From contig NZ_MEFG01000016.1 in the NCBI RefSeq assembly GCF_001724715.1, positions 1-64,000 on the forward strand: DNA of 64,000 nt, in the 5' to 3' direction. The stretch comes from Sphingomonas sp. SCN 67-18 (GTDB lineage: Bacteria; Pseudomonadota; Alphaproteobacteria; Sphingomonadales; Sphingomonadaceae). The translations under genes were made by a program, and so were the position numbers. Below the pieces are notes generated by a model that saw only the letters and a program-made list of their open reading frames with translations, made no database searches and was not told where the DNA came from. The stretch's first letter is position 1; each line of letters begins with the position of its first letter. This document shows, piece by piece, positions 39,569 through 48,083 of the stretch.

Positions 39569-40345
39569 ATGCTCGGCCTCGGCCTGCCTTCGGTCGAGCC
39601 CGCCTTGTGGGCCTTGATCTTCGTCATGGTCCGCGTCGGCGCGGCCTTCATCGCCGCGCCCATCTTCAGCGCGGTGGCGGTGCCGCTGCCGGTCCGCATC
39701 GTCCTGTCCGGCGGCATCGGCGTGCTGGTGGTCAACAACGCCACCGTCGTCACGCCGGACAGCGTCGCCTCGCTCGCCACCATCTTGGCTGTGGTGCAGG
39801 AGGCGCTGGTCGGGCTGGCGCTGGGCTTCGTCATCCAGATCGCCTTTGCGGCGCCGCTGCTCGCCGGCGAATCGATCAGCGGCCTGATGGGCCTCGGCTT
39901 CGCCACCTCGGTCGATCCGCAGAACGGCACGTCCAGCCCGGCGCTGGGCCAGTTCATGTCGATCGTGCTGACCCTGCTGTTCCTGGCCCTCGACGGGCAT
40001 CTGATCCTCGTCGACCTGCTGGTCAAAAGCTATCAGATCCTGCCGCCGGGCGAGGCGTGGCTGGGCGCGGAACGGCTGAAGGGCATCGCCATGTTCGGCA
40101 GCTACGCCTTTGCCGCCGGGCTGCTGCTCGCCCTTCCGGTCGGCTTCATCCTGCTCTGCCTCAACCTCATCGTCGGCATGTTGTCGCGCTCCGCCCCGGC
40201 GCTGAACCTGTTCGCCGTCGGCCTGCCCGCCAGCCTCGTCATCGGCGTGATCGCGCTCGCCATCGCCTTCCCCGCCATGGGCGACGCGATGGGCACGATC
40301 GTCACCGAGGCGCTGAAGGCCGCCGAAACGCTGGTGCTGCGCTGA
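39569..40345 (+). CDS. fliR: Flagellar export gate protein FliR
   Basis: A 258-residue, six-helix inner-membrane gate subunit: FVMVRVGAAFIAAPIFSAVAVPLPVRIVLSGGIGVLV and LGFATSVDPQNGTSSPALGQFMSIVLTLLFLALDGHLILVDLLVKSY are family hallmarks. The stop overlaps the flhB start (TGATG). Confidence 0.95.
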   Translation: MLGLGLPSVEPALWALIFVMVRVGAAFIAAPIFSAVAVPLPVRIVLSGGIGVLVVNNATVVTPDSVASLATILAVVQEALVGLALGFVIQIAFAAPLLAGESISGLMGLGFATSVDPQNGTSSPALGQFMSIVLTLLFLALDGHLILVDLLVKSYQILPPGEAWLGAERLKGIAMFGSYAFAAGLLLALPVGFILLCLNLIVGMLSRSAPALNLFAVGLPASLVIGVIALAIAFPAMGDAMGTIVTEALKAAETLVLR

Positions 40346-41478
40346 TGGCTGACGAGAGCGGCGAAAAGACACAGGCGCCAACACAGAAGCGCAAGCAGGA
40401 CGCCATCGACAAGGGCGAGATCCTGCGCTCCAAGGAATTCGCCACCGCCGCGGTCGTGCTCGGCGGCTGCCTCTGGCTGGCGCTATCCGGCCCGTCGCTG
40501 ATCGGCGCGTTCAAGGCGGTGATGACGGAAAGCCTCCAGTTCGGCCGCGCCGACGTGGAGGACTTCCAGCCGATGCGCTCGCTCCTCGCCACCGGCGCCA
40601 CGCTCGGCCCGGCGCTCGCCACGCTGTTCGCCATCACCATCGTCACCGCCATCGCCAGCCAGGCCGGCCTCGGCGGCGCGCGCTTCAACCCCAAGCTGCT
40701 GGAATGGAAAGGCTCGCGGATCAACCCGGCCTCCGGCCTGAAACGCATGTTCGGCATGCAGGGATTGATCGAACTGGGCAAATCGCTGCTCAAGGTGCTG
40801 CTGCTGGGCGCGATCGGCGGCTGGCTGCTCTGGTCCATCCGCGGCCAGACGCTGGGGCTGGTCGCCGGCAATGTCGAAGGCAGCGTCGCGGCGCTGGGCG
40901 GCACCTTCATCTTCGTGCTGCTCGCCATGGCCGGCGGGCTGCTGCTGATCGCGGGCATCGACGTGCCGATCCAGATCATCCGGATGCTCTCCAAATTGCG
41001 GATGAGCCACCAGGAAGTGCGCGACGAATATAAGGAAACCGAAGGGTCGCCGGAACTGAAGGCCGCCCTGCGCCAGCGCCAGCGGACGATATTGAAGGGC
41101 GGCGCGCGCCAGGCGGTGGAAAGCGCGCATGTCGTGCTGACCAACCCGACCCATTTCGCCGTCGCGCTGCGCTATGAACGCGGCCGGGACGAGATTCCCG
41201 TCGTCGTCGCCAAGGGGCGCGGCGCGACCGCGCTCGCCATCCGCGAGCTTGCGGCCGAACTCTCCGTGCCGGTGCTGGAATATCCGGTGCTGGCGCGCGC
41301 CGTCTATTACACCAGCCGCGAAGGCCAGCAGATCCGCGACGATCTCTACGTGGCGATCGCCACCGTGCTGGCCTTCGTCTTCGGGGTGAACCAGCGGGCG
41401 GGCGGGCACCAGCCGCATGTCATCGTGCCGGACGCCGCCTGCTTCGACGAAAACGGCCAACCGTTGCGAAAAAACTAA
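40345..41478 (+). CDS. flhB: Flagellar export specificity switch FlhB
   Basis: A 377-residue protein with four helices and a cytoplasmic autocleaved domain. NPTH is at residues 267-270 in VVLTNPTHFAVALRYERGRDEIPVVVAKGRG. With FliK it switches export from hook to filament substrates. The opening MADESGEKTQAPTQKRKQDAIDKGEILRSKE is typical. Confidence 0.96.
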   Translation: MADESGEKTQAPTQKRKQDAIDKGEILRSKEFATAAVVLGGCLWLALSGPSLIGAFKAVMTESLQFGRADVEDFQPMRSLLATGATLGPALATLFAITIVTAIASQAGLGGARFNPKLLEWKGSRINPASGLKRMFGMQGLIELGKSLLKVLLLGAIGGWLLWSIRGQTLGLVAGNVEGSVAALGGTFIFVLLAMAGGLLLIAGIDVPIQIIRMLSKLRMSHQEVRDEYKETEGSPELKAALRQRQRTILKGGARQAVESAHVVLTNPTHFAVALRYERGRDEIPVVVAKGRGATALAIRELAAELSVPVLEYPVLARAVYYTSREGQQIRDDLYVAIATVLAFVFGVNQRAGGHQPHVIVPDAACFDENGQPLRKN

Positions 41479-41502
41479 AGAAACCGGGCGAACGGCCGAG
41501 TT
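41476..41502 (+). promoter_or_regulatory. Sigma-28 (FliA)-like promoter for fliDS
   Basis: TAAA (41476-41479), 15 bp, GCCGAGTT (41495-41502), beginning at the flhB stop codon and 44 bp before the fliD ATG. It has a perfect -35 core and spacing, and GCCGA in the -10. Confidence 0.6.
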
Positions 41503-41546
41503 GATCAGCGGGTCGATCGCGCAATTGTTGAGGAACAGGGACAGTC

Positions 41547-43535
41547 ATGGCGGATTCCATTGCAGCAACCCTGGGCATCGGCTCCGGCATCGACACCAAG
41601 GCGCTGGTTTCCCAGCTCGTTTCCGCGCAGTTCGACTTCAAGACGCAGCAATTGACCGCCAAGGCGGACAAGCTGACCGCCCAGATTTCCGGCATCGCCC
41701 AGCTGAAAAGCGGCCTCATCAGCTTTTCCAACGCGCTCGCCGCACTGTCCGCCACCGGCTCGCTCGCCACCTCGCCGACCAGCAGCGACACCGGCGCGCT
41801 CACCGTCTCGGCGCTGTCCGGCGCCAAGCTCGGATCGCTCACCTCGGAGATCGAGGTCCGCCAGCTCGCCACGTCTCAGATGCTCACCTCCGCCGCCTAC
41901 GCCAGCGCGTCGCAGCCGGTCGGCAAGGGCACGCTGACGATCACGCTCGGCACCGCCACCTATTCCGGCAACACCCAGTCGGGCTTCGTGCCCAAGGCGG
42001 GGGCCACGCCGGTCACCGTGACGATCGGCGACGGCGACAACAGCCTGGCCGGGCTGGCCCGCGCCATCAACGCCGCCAATGCCGGCGTCACCGCCACCGT
42101 GGTCGCGGACGCGGACGGCGCGACGCTGTCGATCCGCGGCGCGACCGGGGCCGAACAGGCTTTCCGCATCGACGTGGCCGAAGACGGCGGCGCGCCGGGC
42201 CTGAACGCCTTCGCCTTCAACCCCGGCAACGGCGCGATGACCCTCGCCCGCGCCTCGCAGGACAGCATCCTGGTGCGCGACGGCGTTACCGTGCGCCGCC
42301 CCGGCAACAGCATTTCAGACCTGATTCCCGGCGTGAAGATCGATCTCAACCGTGCCGAGATCGGCCATGTCGTCACCATCGGCGCAACCCGCCCCACCGC
42401 CGCCGTCAGCCAGGCGGTCAACGATTTCGTCGCCGCCTATAACGAGCTTCGCAGCATCCTGAAGAGCGAGGGCGATCCCAAGACCGGCACGCTGGGCGGA
42501 GACCCCGGCGTGCGCGCCATGGCCCAGCAGCTGAGCACGCTCACCTCCACCAGGCTGGTCCAGGGCGCGGCCGGCGCCCCCACGACGCTGGCGGAAATCG
42601 GCGTGAAGACCAACCGCGACGGCACGCTCGGCGTCGATACGGCCCGGCTCGACGCGGTCCTCGCCAGCAACCCTGACGCGGTCGAGGCGATGTTCAACCC
42701 GCAACAGGGCAGCGACAACCCGCTCATCAGCATCACCTCCGCCGCGGGCAAGACCCCGGCGGGCACCTATGCGGTCAGCAACCTGCTGATCGCCCTGCCC
42801 GCCATCGCCACCGGCGCGGCCCGCCCCGCCGCCTTCGCCACGCCGCTGACGCTGGACGCCGGCAACAACCGCTTCTCCCTCTCCGTCGATGGCGGCGCGG
42901 CGGTCGAACTGACTCTGCCCGAGGGCAGCTATGCGGACGGCAACAGCCTGGCCGCCGCGCTCACCGCCGCCGCCCAGGCGGATCCGGCCACCGCCGGCCG
43001 CGCCACCTTCGCCTGGGTGAACGACCGGCTGGTCGCAACCTCGGCGCGCAAGGGCGCGACCTCCGCCATCGCGCTGAATGCGCTGGACGGCACGCTGGAC
43101 GACGCCCTTGGCCTCACCGGCGCCACGATGAGCGCGGGCCGCAACGCATCCGGCACCATCGCGGGCAAGCCGGTCTTCGCGGTCGGCGACCTCATCTACG
43201 CCTCCGTCACCTCGCCCGCGTCCGGGCTGGTGATCCGCGCCACCGGCGACATCGTCTCGGCCAACATCACCATCGACCTGGGGTTGACCGGCGCGCTGGC
43301 CAGTCTCGCCAAGCGGCTCACCGCCAAGGATGACGGCCTGACCGCCAGCGAACAGCGCTACAACCGCCTGCAGGCGGAAATCGCCAAGGACCAGGAAAAG
43401 ATCGACGCCGATGCGGAAAAGCTGCGCGACCGGCTGACCCTCCAGTTCGCCAGCATGGACGCCCGGGTGTCCGCCTACAAGGCGACGCAGAGCTTCCTTG
43501 AGCAACAGGTCAAGATGTGGTCGGCGGACCGCTGA
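41547..43535 (+). CDS. fliD: Flagellar filament cap protein FliD (HAP2)
   Basis: A 662-residue cap protein, longer than the common 450-500. FliD_N lies at about 9-110 (IGSGIDTKALVSQLVSAQFDFKTQQLTAKADKLTAQISGIAQLKSGLISFSNAL). The C-terminal domain (LASLAKRLTAKDDGLTASEQRYNRLQAEIAKDQEKIDADAEKLRDRLTLQFASMDARVSAYKATQSFLEQQ) forms the coiled coil. The extra length is in Ala/Thr/Gly-rich mid domains, perhaps an exposed adhesin-like surface. An AGGAACAGGGACAG stretch precedes the ATG. Confidence 0.92.
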   Translation: MADSIAATLGIGSGIDTKALVSQLVSAQFDFKTQQLTAKADKLTAQISGIAQLKSGLISFSNALAALSATGSLATSPTSSDTGALTVSALSGAKLGSLTSEIEVRQLATSQMLTSAAYASASQPVGKGTLTITLGTATYSGNTQSGFVPKAGATPVTVTIGDGDNSLAGLARAINAANAGVTATVVADADGATLSIRGATGAEQAFRIDVAEDGGAPGLNAFAFNPGNGAMTLARASQDSILVRDGVTVRRPGNSISDLIPGVKIDLNRAEIGHVVTIGATRPTAAVSQAVNDFVAAYNELRSILKSEGDPKTGTLGGDPGVRAMAQQLSTLTSTRLVQGAAGAPTTLAEIGVKTNRDGTLGVDTARLDAVLASNPDAVEAMFNPQQGSDNPLISITSAAGKTPAGTYAVSNLLIALPAIATGAARPAAFATPLTLDAGNNRFSLSVDGGAAVELTLPEGSYADGNSLAAALTAAAQADPATAGRATFAWVNDRLVATSARKGATSAIALNALDGTLDDALGLTGATMSAGRNASGTIAGKPVFAVGDLIYASVTSPASGLVIRATGDIVSANITIDLGLTGALASLAKRLTAKDDGLTASEQRYNRLQAEIAKDQEKIDADAEKLRDRLTLQFASMDARVSAYKATQSFLEQQVKMWSADR

Positions 43536-43537
43536 AC

Positions 43538-43939
43538 ATGATGTACGCGACAAGGCTCCGGGGCGACCCCGGCGAGACATATCGTGCCGTGGACGTCGCC
43601 AGCCGGGCCGGCGGGGCATCCCCGCACGAACTGATCATGATGCTTTATGAAGACCTGCTGCGCGAACTGCGGGTCGCGGCGCTGGCCACCGAGAAACGCG
43701 ATTATGCGACCAAGAGCGCAAAGCTGACCAAGGCGCTGGCGATCCTGTTCGCGCTCGAGGCCGGGCTGGATTTCAACGCCGGCGGCGAAGTGGCGGAAAC
43801 GCTCTCCCGCTTCTATCGCGGCGCGCGCGAGACGATCATGCGCGCCAGCCTCGACCATGATCCCGCCCTGCTGCTGGATGTCGCGGCCAACGTCTCCGAA
43901 ATCGCGGACAGCTGGCGGATGATCGGCCAGCGCGGCTGA
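43538..43939 (+). CDS. fliS: Flagellin export chaperone FliS
   Basis: A 133-residue helical-bundle protein that binds the C terminus of flagellin. YRAVDVASRAGGASPHELIMMLYEDLLRELRVAALATEKRDYATKSAKLTKALAILFALEAGLDFNAGGEVAETLSRFY shows the family HxLIxMLYD motif. ATG 43538, or 43541, directly follows the fliD stop. It is the last flagellar gene in the window. Confidence 0.92.
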   Translation: MMYATRLRGDPGETYRAVDVASRAGGASPHELIMMLYEDLLRELRVAALATEKRDYATKSAKLTKALAILFALEAGLDFNAGGEVAETLSRFYRGARETIMRASLDHDPALLLDVAANVSEIADSWRMIGQRG

Positions 43940-43941
43940 GG

Positions 43942-43994
43942 CGATATTGTCATAAATTTATCGATATTGACCATATCGTCATTTACTGTAGCAT
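43942..43994 (+). promoter_or_regulatory. Promoter region of the amidohydrolase pair
   Basis: The sequence becomes AT-rich right after fliS. CGATATTGTC (43942-43951) and CGATATTGAC (43962-43971) are direct repeats 20 bp apart, flanking the palindrome ATAAATTTAT. A sigma-70-like promoter fits as TTGACC (43967-43972), 16 bp, TAGCAT (43989-43994). The repeats could hold a regulator over the -35. Confidence 0.45.
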
Positions 43995-44042
43995 CTTGAA
44001 CAGACGGTCATCGGCTCTTGTGGATCGTCCGGAAAGGGTGCG

Positions 44043-45473
44043 ATGCATAAGGCGATGATGAGGCGAAACCTTGCCGGCCGCGGCGCGGGCTCCCTGCTGG
44101 CGGCGCTGATGCTGATCGGCGCCGGTCCCGGCGCTGAACCGTCGGCCAAGGATCCCTATCCTTCCACCTACCGCCCTTTGCCCTCGCACAGCGTGGCGAT
44201 CACCGGCGCCACCATATTGGACGGGCGCGGCGGCCAGCTCGAAAACGGGGCGATCCTGCTGTCGGGCGGCAAGATCGTCGCCGTCGGCCGCGACATCGCC
44301 ATCCCGGCGGATGCGGAACGGATAGACGGCACCGGCAAATGGGTCACGCCCGGCATCATCGACGTGCACAGCCATATCGGCAACGGCCCGGTGCCGGAGG
44401 TGGAGGGCGGAGACAGCGTCAACGAATTCGTCGGCCCGGTCACGGCCGAAGTGTGGGTGGAACATGGCGTGCTGGTGCAGGATCCGGGGTTCAGCCGCGC
44501 GGCGGCGGGCGGCGTCACCGCCATGCAGATCCTGCCCGGCTCCGGCAATCTGTTCGGCGGGCGCTCGGTGGTGCTGAAGACGGTGCCGGCGCGCACCGTG
44601 CAGGACATGAAATTCCCCGGCGCGCCTTACGGCTTGAAGATGGCGTGCGGCGAAATCCCGACCATGTCCTACAATCCGGCCAATCACATCTACGGCACGA
44701 AGGGCGAGCGCCCGGCGACGCGGATGGGCAATTTCGCCATCTACCGCGCGACCTGGATCAAGGCGCAGAAATATCGCGCCGCATGGCAGGCCTATGAAAA
44801 GGCGAAGGCGGCGGGCGCCAAGGGGCTGACCGCCCCGGACCGCGATCTGACGCTGGAAACGCTGGCCGGGGTGCTGGACGGCGATATCCGCGTCCACATG
44901 CACTGCCACCGGGGCGACGAAATGGCGCTGGTGATGAGCATGGCGCGCGAATTCGGCTATCATGTCAGCGCCTTCCACCACGCGGTCGAGGCGTACAAAA
45001 TCGCCGATCTGCTGGCGAAGGAGAATGTCTGCGCCGCGATGTGGGCGGACTGGTGGGGCTACAATATGGAATCCTATGACGGGGTGCAGCAGAATATCGC
45101 GCTGGTCCATCAGGCGGGCGGCTGCGCGATGATCCATTCGGATCACAGCGTCGCCATCCAGCATCTCAATCAGGAAGGGGCCAAGGCCCGCGCCTCCGCC
45201 CACCGGCTGGGCATCGACATATCAAAGGCCGACGCCTGGAAATGGATGTCGTACAACCCCGCCGCCGCGTTGGGCATCGCCGACCGCACCGGATCGCTGG
45301 AGCCGGGCAAGATGGCGGACGTGGTGCTGTGGAGCGGCGATCCCTTCTCCATCTACACGCATAGCGAGAAAGTCTTCATCGACGGCGCGGTCGTCTATGA
45401 CCGCGGCGATCCGGCGTCGCGCTGGGTGAGCGATTTCGAGCTGGGCCAGTCCGGCGCGGGAGACGCGAAATGA
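44043..45473 (+). CDS. Exported amidohydrolase, metal-dependent
   Basis: A 476-residue amidohydrolase-superfamily protein with an N-terminal signal (LAGRGAGSLLAALMLIGAGPGA). The metal site is intact: HxH at 109/111 (IIDVHSHIG), Lys199 (GLKMACGE) as candidate carboxylated bridge, His near 287-289 (HMHCHRGDE), His312/313 and Asp367 (IHSDHS). It resembles imidazolonepropionase-like exported amidohydrolases, many of which act on acyl-amino-acid or cyclic amide bonds. Substrate unknown. The next gene starts in its stop codon. Confidence 0.82.
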   Translation: MHKAMMRRNLAGRGAGSLLAALMLIGAGPGAEPSAKDPYPSTYRPLPSHSVAITGATILDGRGGQLENGAILLSGGKIVAVGRDIAIPADAERIDGTGKWVTPGIIDVHSHIGNGPVPEVEGGDSVNEFVGPVTAEVWVEHGVLVQDPGFSRAAAGGVTAMQILPGSGNLFGGRSVVLKTVPARTVQDMKFPGAPYGLKMACGEIPTMSYNPANHIYGTKGERPATRMGNFAIYRATWIKAQKYRAAWQAYEKAKAAGAKGLTAPDRDLTLETLAGVLDGDIRVHMHCHRGDEMALVMSMAREFGYHVSAFHHAVEAYKIADLLAKENVCAAMWADWWGYNMESYDGVQQNIALVHQAGGCAMIHSDHSVAIQHLNQEGAKARASAHRLGIDISKADAWKWMSYNPAAALGIADRTGSLEPGKMADVVLWSGDPFSIYTHSEKVFIDGAVVYDRGDPASRWVSDFELGQSGAGDAK

Positions 45474-46696
45474 AGGCGGGTCGGGCAATGGCGCTGATGC
45501 TCGCGCTGCTTCCCATGCCGGTCGCGGCGGAAACGGTGGCGATCGTCAACGGCCAGATCCACAGCCTTTCGCCGCGCGGCGTGATCGAAAAGGGCACGGT
45601 GCTGATCCGCGATGACCGCATCGTCGCGGTGGGCGATAATGTGGCGGTGCCCGCCGACGCCCGCATCGTCGATGCAAAGGGCCAGCCGGTCACGCCCGGC
45701 CTGTTCAGCGCCTACAGCCAGCTCGGGCTGGTCGAGGTCGAGACGGTGGCGTCGACGCAGGACCAGTCCGCCCCGGACGCCCCCTTCGCGGCGGGATTCG
45801 ACGTGCGCTACGGCATCAACCCGGCCTCCACCATCATCCCCACCGCGCGCATCGAGGGCGTGACGCGCGGCGCGATCTTCCCGATGGCGGGCAAATCCAT
45901 CTTCGGCGGCATCGGCGCGCTGATCCAGACCGGCGACGGCGCGGCGGCGCTGTTCCGCCCCGGCGCGCTGCTGCTGGTCGAACTGGGATCTGCCGGCGCG
46001 CAGGCGGCCGGCGGCGCACGCGGCGCGGCGTGGATCACGCTGGAAGAGGCGCTGCGCACCGCGCCGACGGCGGAAGGACCCGATGGCGAAGCGTTGCGCG
46101 CGCTGCTGGCCGGCAAGCTGCCGATGGTCGCGCATGTCGAACGCGCCTCGGACATCGAGCAGCTGATCGCCTTCGCAGGCCGCCATCCCGCCATCCGCAT
46201 CGTCATCATGGGCGGGTCGGAAGGCTGGATGGTGGCGGATCGCATCGCGGCGGCGAAGATTCCGGTCATCGTCGACAGCTATGCCAACCTGCCGCTCGCC
46301 TTCGAGACGATGGCCGCCACGCAGGAAAATGCCGCGCGGCTGGCAAAGGCGGGCGTGACCATCGCCATCGCGCCGCTCAACCGCTTCACCGCCGGCGCGC
46401 CGCACGACGCGCGGCTGGTCGCCCAATATGCCGGCAATGCGGTGGGCAACGGCCTGCCCTGGGCCGAGGCGCTGAAGGCGGTGACGCTCAACCCCGCGAT
46501 CATCTTCGGCGTGGCGGACCGGCTGGGGTCGATCGAACCCGGCAAGCTGGCCGATCTCGTCATCTGGCAGGGCGACCCGCTGGAAATCGGCGACGGGCCG
46601 GCGGCGGTGTTCGTCGCCGGGCGGCAGGAGACGCTGGAGTCCCGCCAGACCCAGCTTGCGAAACGCTACAAGGCGCTCTCTTCGCCCCGCGAATGA
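45470..46696 (+). CDS. Exported amidohydrolase homologue lacking metal ligands
   Basis: A 408-residue paralogue with a signal peptide (MALMLALLPMPVAA). The amidohydrolase fold is clear at both ends (GTVLIRDDRIVAVGDNVAVPADARIVDAKGQPVTPGLF and ALKAVTLNPAIIFGVADRLGSIEPGKLADLVIWQGDP). Where HxH should be, the sequence is SAYSQLG (Tyr82, Gln84), and the later His and Asp ligands are also not apparent. It is probably a non-catalytic partner of the preceding enzyme, with which it overlaps by 4 bp. Its end overlaps the convergent transporter by 31 bp. Confidence 0.8.
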   Translation: MKAGRAMALMLALLPMPVAAETVAIVNGQIHSLSPRGVIEKGTVLIRDDRIVAVGDNVAVPADARIVDAKGQPVTPGLFSAYSQLGLVEVETVASTQDQSAPDAPFAAGFDVRYGINPASTIIPTARIEGVTRGAIFPMAGKSIFGGIGALIQTGDGAAALFRPGALLLVELGSAGAQAAGGARGAAWITLEEALRTAPTAEGPDGEALRALLAGKLPMVAHVERASDIEQLIAFAGRHPAIRIVIMGGSEGWMVADRIAAAKIPVIVDSYANLPLAFETMAATQENAARLAKAGVTIAIAPLNRFTAGAPHDARLVAQYAGNAVGNGLPWAEALKAVTLNPAIIFGVADRLGSIEPGKLADLVIWQGDPLEIGDGPAAVFVAGRQETLESRQTQLAKRYKALSSPRE

Positions 46697-47967
46697 TCGA
46701 AACGGCGGAGCATCCACAGCATCGCCGCTCCGGCGAGCGCGCATCCCGCCAGCAGCAGGAAGAAGGCCGGGTGGCTCATCGCCGACCAGGCCGTGCCGAC
46801 CCAGCCTGAAAACAGGCTGCCGGTGAAGATGGTGCCGTACCAGGCGGCGACGGCGAAGGCGCTCGCCCCCTGTGGGGCCAGCCGGTCGAACAGGTACAGC
46901 CCGGTCGGCAGGATATAGAGTTCGCCCAGCGTCAGCAGCGCGAAGAACAGCACCAGCCACACCCAGCTTATCGGCACGCCATGCGCGGTCGCGGCCAGCG
47001 CCGCCAGCATCACGTAGGACAGGCCGACAAGCACCGCGCCCAGCGCCATCCGGCCGAGCGCCGGGCTGTCCCGGCCGACGACCGCGCGCCGCCGCCACCA
47101 GGCGAGCAGCAGCGGCGTCATCGTGAAGACGAACAGCGGGTTGAGCGACTGGAACCATGTCATCGGGATGGAAAGGCTGCCGACGCTGCGATCGACGTCG
47201 GTTTCCAGCCAGATCGCCACCGTATTGCCCAGCTGCTGATATGCCCCGCGAAACAGGGTGGCGGCAAGGCCGACGGCGAGCATCAGGATGACGGTCCGGC
47301 GCGGGAAGCGGGCCCGCTCAGCCTTGTCCACCGGCTGGCGCGGCGGCTCGGCGGGCAGATATTTCCCCCCGAAGATATAGAGCAGCAGCCCCGCCAGCAT
47401 CCCCACGCCCGCCGCACCGAAACCCCAGTGCCAGCCGTACAGCTCGCCCAGCGTGCCGCACACGAACGGCGCCAGGAACGAGCCGATGTTGATGCCGACA
47501 TAATAGACATTATAGGCCCCGGCGTGGCGCGGATCGCCGGGCTTGTAGAGGTCGCCGATCTGCGCCGGGATGGCCGGCAGGAAAAATCCGTTGCCGATCA
47601 CGATCACCCCCAGCCCGGCATAGAAAAGCGGCTCGAAGGTCAGCAGGAAATGGCCGAGCGCCATGATCGCCCCGCCGAGGATGATCGCCCGCCTGCGCCC
47701 CAGCCAGCGGTCGGTCAATATGCCGCCCAGCATCGGCGTCAGGTAGAAGAAGGCGACATAGACCCCGAAGACCATCGAGCTTTGCGCCTGGGTCATCATC
47801 AGGTCGCTCAGCATGTAATAGACGACGATCGCCCGCATGCCGTAATAGGAAAACTGCTCCCACGTCTGGGTGAGGAACAGGATGGTCAGCCCTGCGGGGT
47901 GGCCGAACCAGATCTTCTCCGCCTGCGCCCCGCCGCCGCCCTGCGCTGCTTCCGCTGCCGCCGTCAT
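46666..47967 (-). CDS. POT/PTR-family peptide transporter
   Basis: A 433-residue, 12-helix MFS protein of the proton-coupled oligopeptide transporter family. Helix 1 reads FLTQTWEQFSYYGMRAIVVYYM. The PTR signatures GGILTDRWLGRRRAIILGG and AYNVYYVGINIGSFLAPFVCGTLGELYGWHWGFGAAGVGML follow. The usual ExxERF proton motif is altered to QTWEQF (first Glu to Gln, Arg to Gln). ATG 47967 with GGGGGTGA upstream is preferred to GTG 47976. It is divergent from the fusion gene. Confidence 0.87.
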   Translation of the reverse strand: MTAAAEAAQGGGGAQAEKIWFGHPAGLTILFLTQTWEQFSYYGMRAIVVYYMLSDLMMTQAQSSMVFGVYVAFFYLTPMLGGILTDRWLGRRRAIILGGAIMALGHFLLTFEPLFYAGLGVIVIGNGFFLPAIPAQIGDLYKPGDPRHAGAYNVYYVGINIGSFLAPFVCGTLGELYGWHWGFGAAGVGMLAGLLLYIFGGKYLPAEPPRQPVDKAERARFPRRTVILMLAVGLAATLFRGAYQQLGNTVAIWLETDVDRSVGSLSIPMTWFQSLNPLFVFTMTPLLLAWWRRRAVVGRDSPALGRMALGAVLVGLSYVMLAALAATAHGVPISWVWLVLFFALLTLGELYILPTGLYLFDRLAPQGASAFAVAAWYGTIFTGSLFSGWVGTAWSAMSHPAFFLLLAGCALAGAAMLWMLRRFDHSRGEESAL

Positions 47968-48024
47968 GCCCGTCACCCCCGGCGGCCCGATGCCGCGCCG
48001 ACAATGATCGTTATATTACAAAAG

Positions 48025-48052
48025 TTGTCAATCCAAGATGATTTGGTATTAT
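48025..48052. promoter_or_regulatory. Divergent promoters between the transporter and the fusion gene
   Basis: Plus strand: TTGTCA (48025-48030), 16 bp, TATTAT (48047-48052). On the minus strand TTGACA (48031-48026) could serve as -35 for the transporter, so the two -35 elements overlap. A CCAA..TTGG inverted repeat (48033-48046) lies in the plus-strand spacer. The plus -10 ends two bases before the ATG at 48054, which argues for the downstream start at 48084. Confidence 0.5.
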
Positions 48053-48083
48053 CATGACATTCATTGCAGCATGGGGGAAAAGA

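Noticed and set aside
48054-48083. ATG 48054 as start of the dehydrogenase-deacylase fusion
   Set aside because: It begins two bases after a likely -10 element and has no ribosome site. ATG 48084 has GGGGGAAAAG upstream and fits the family N terminus.
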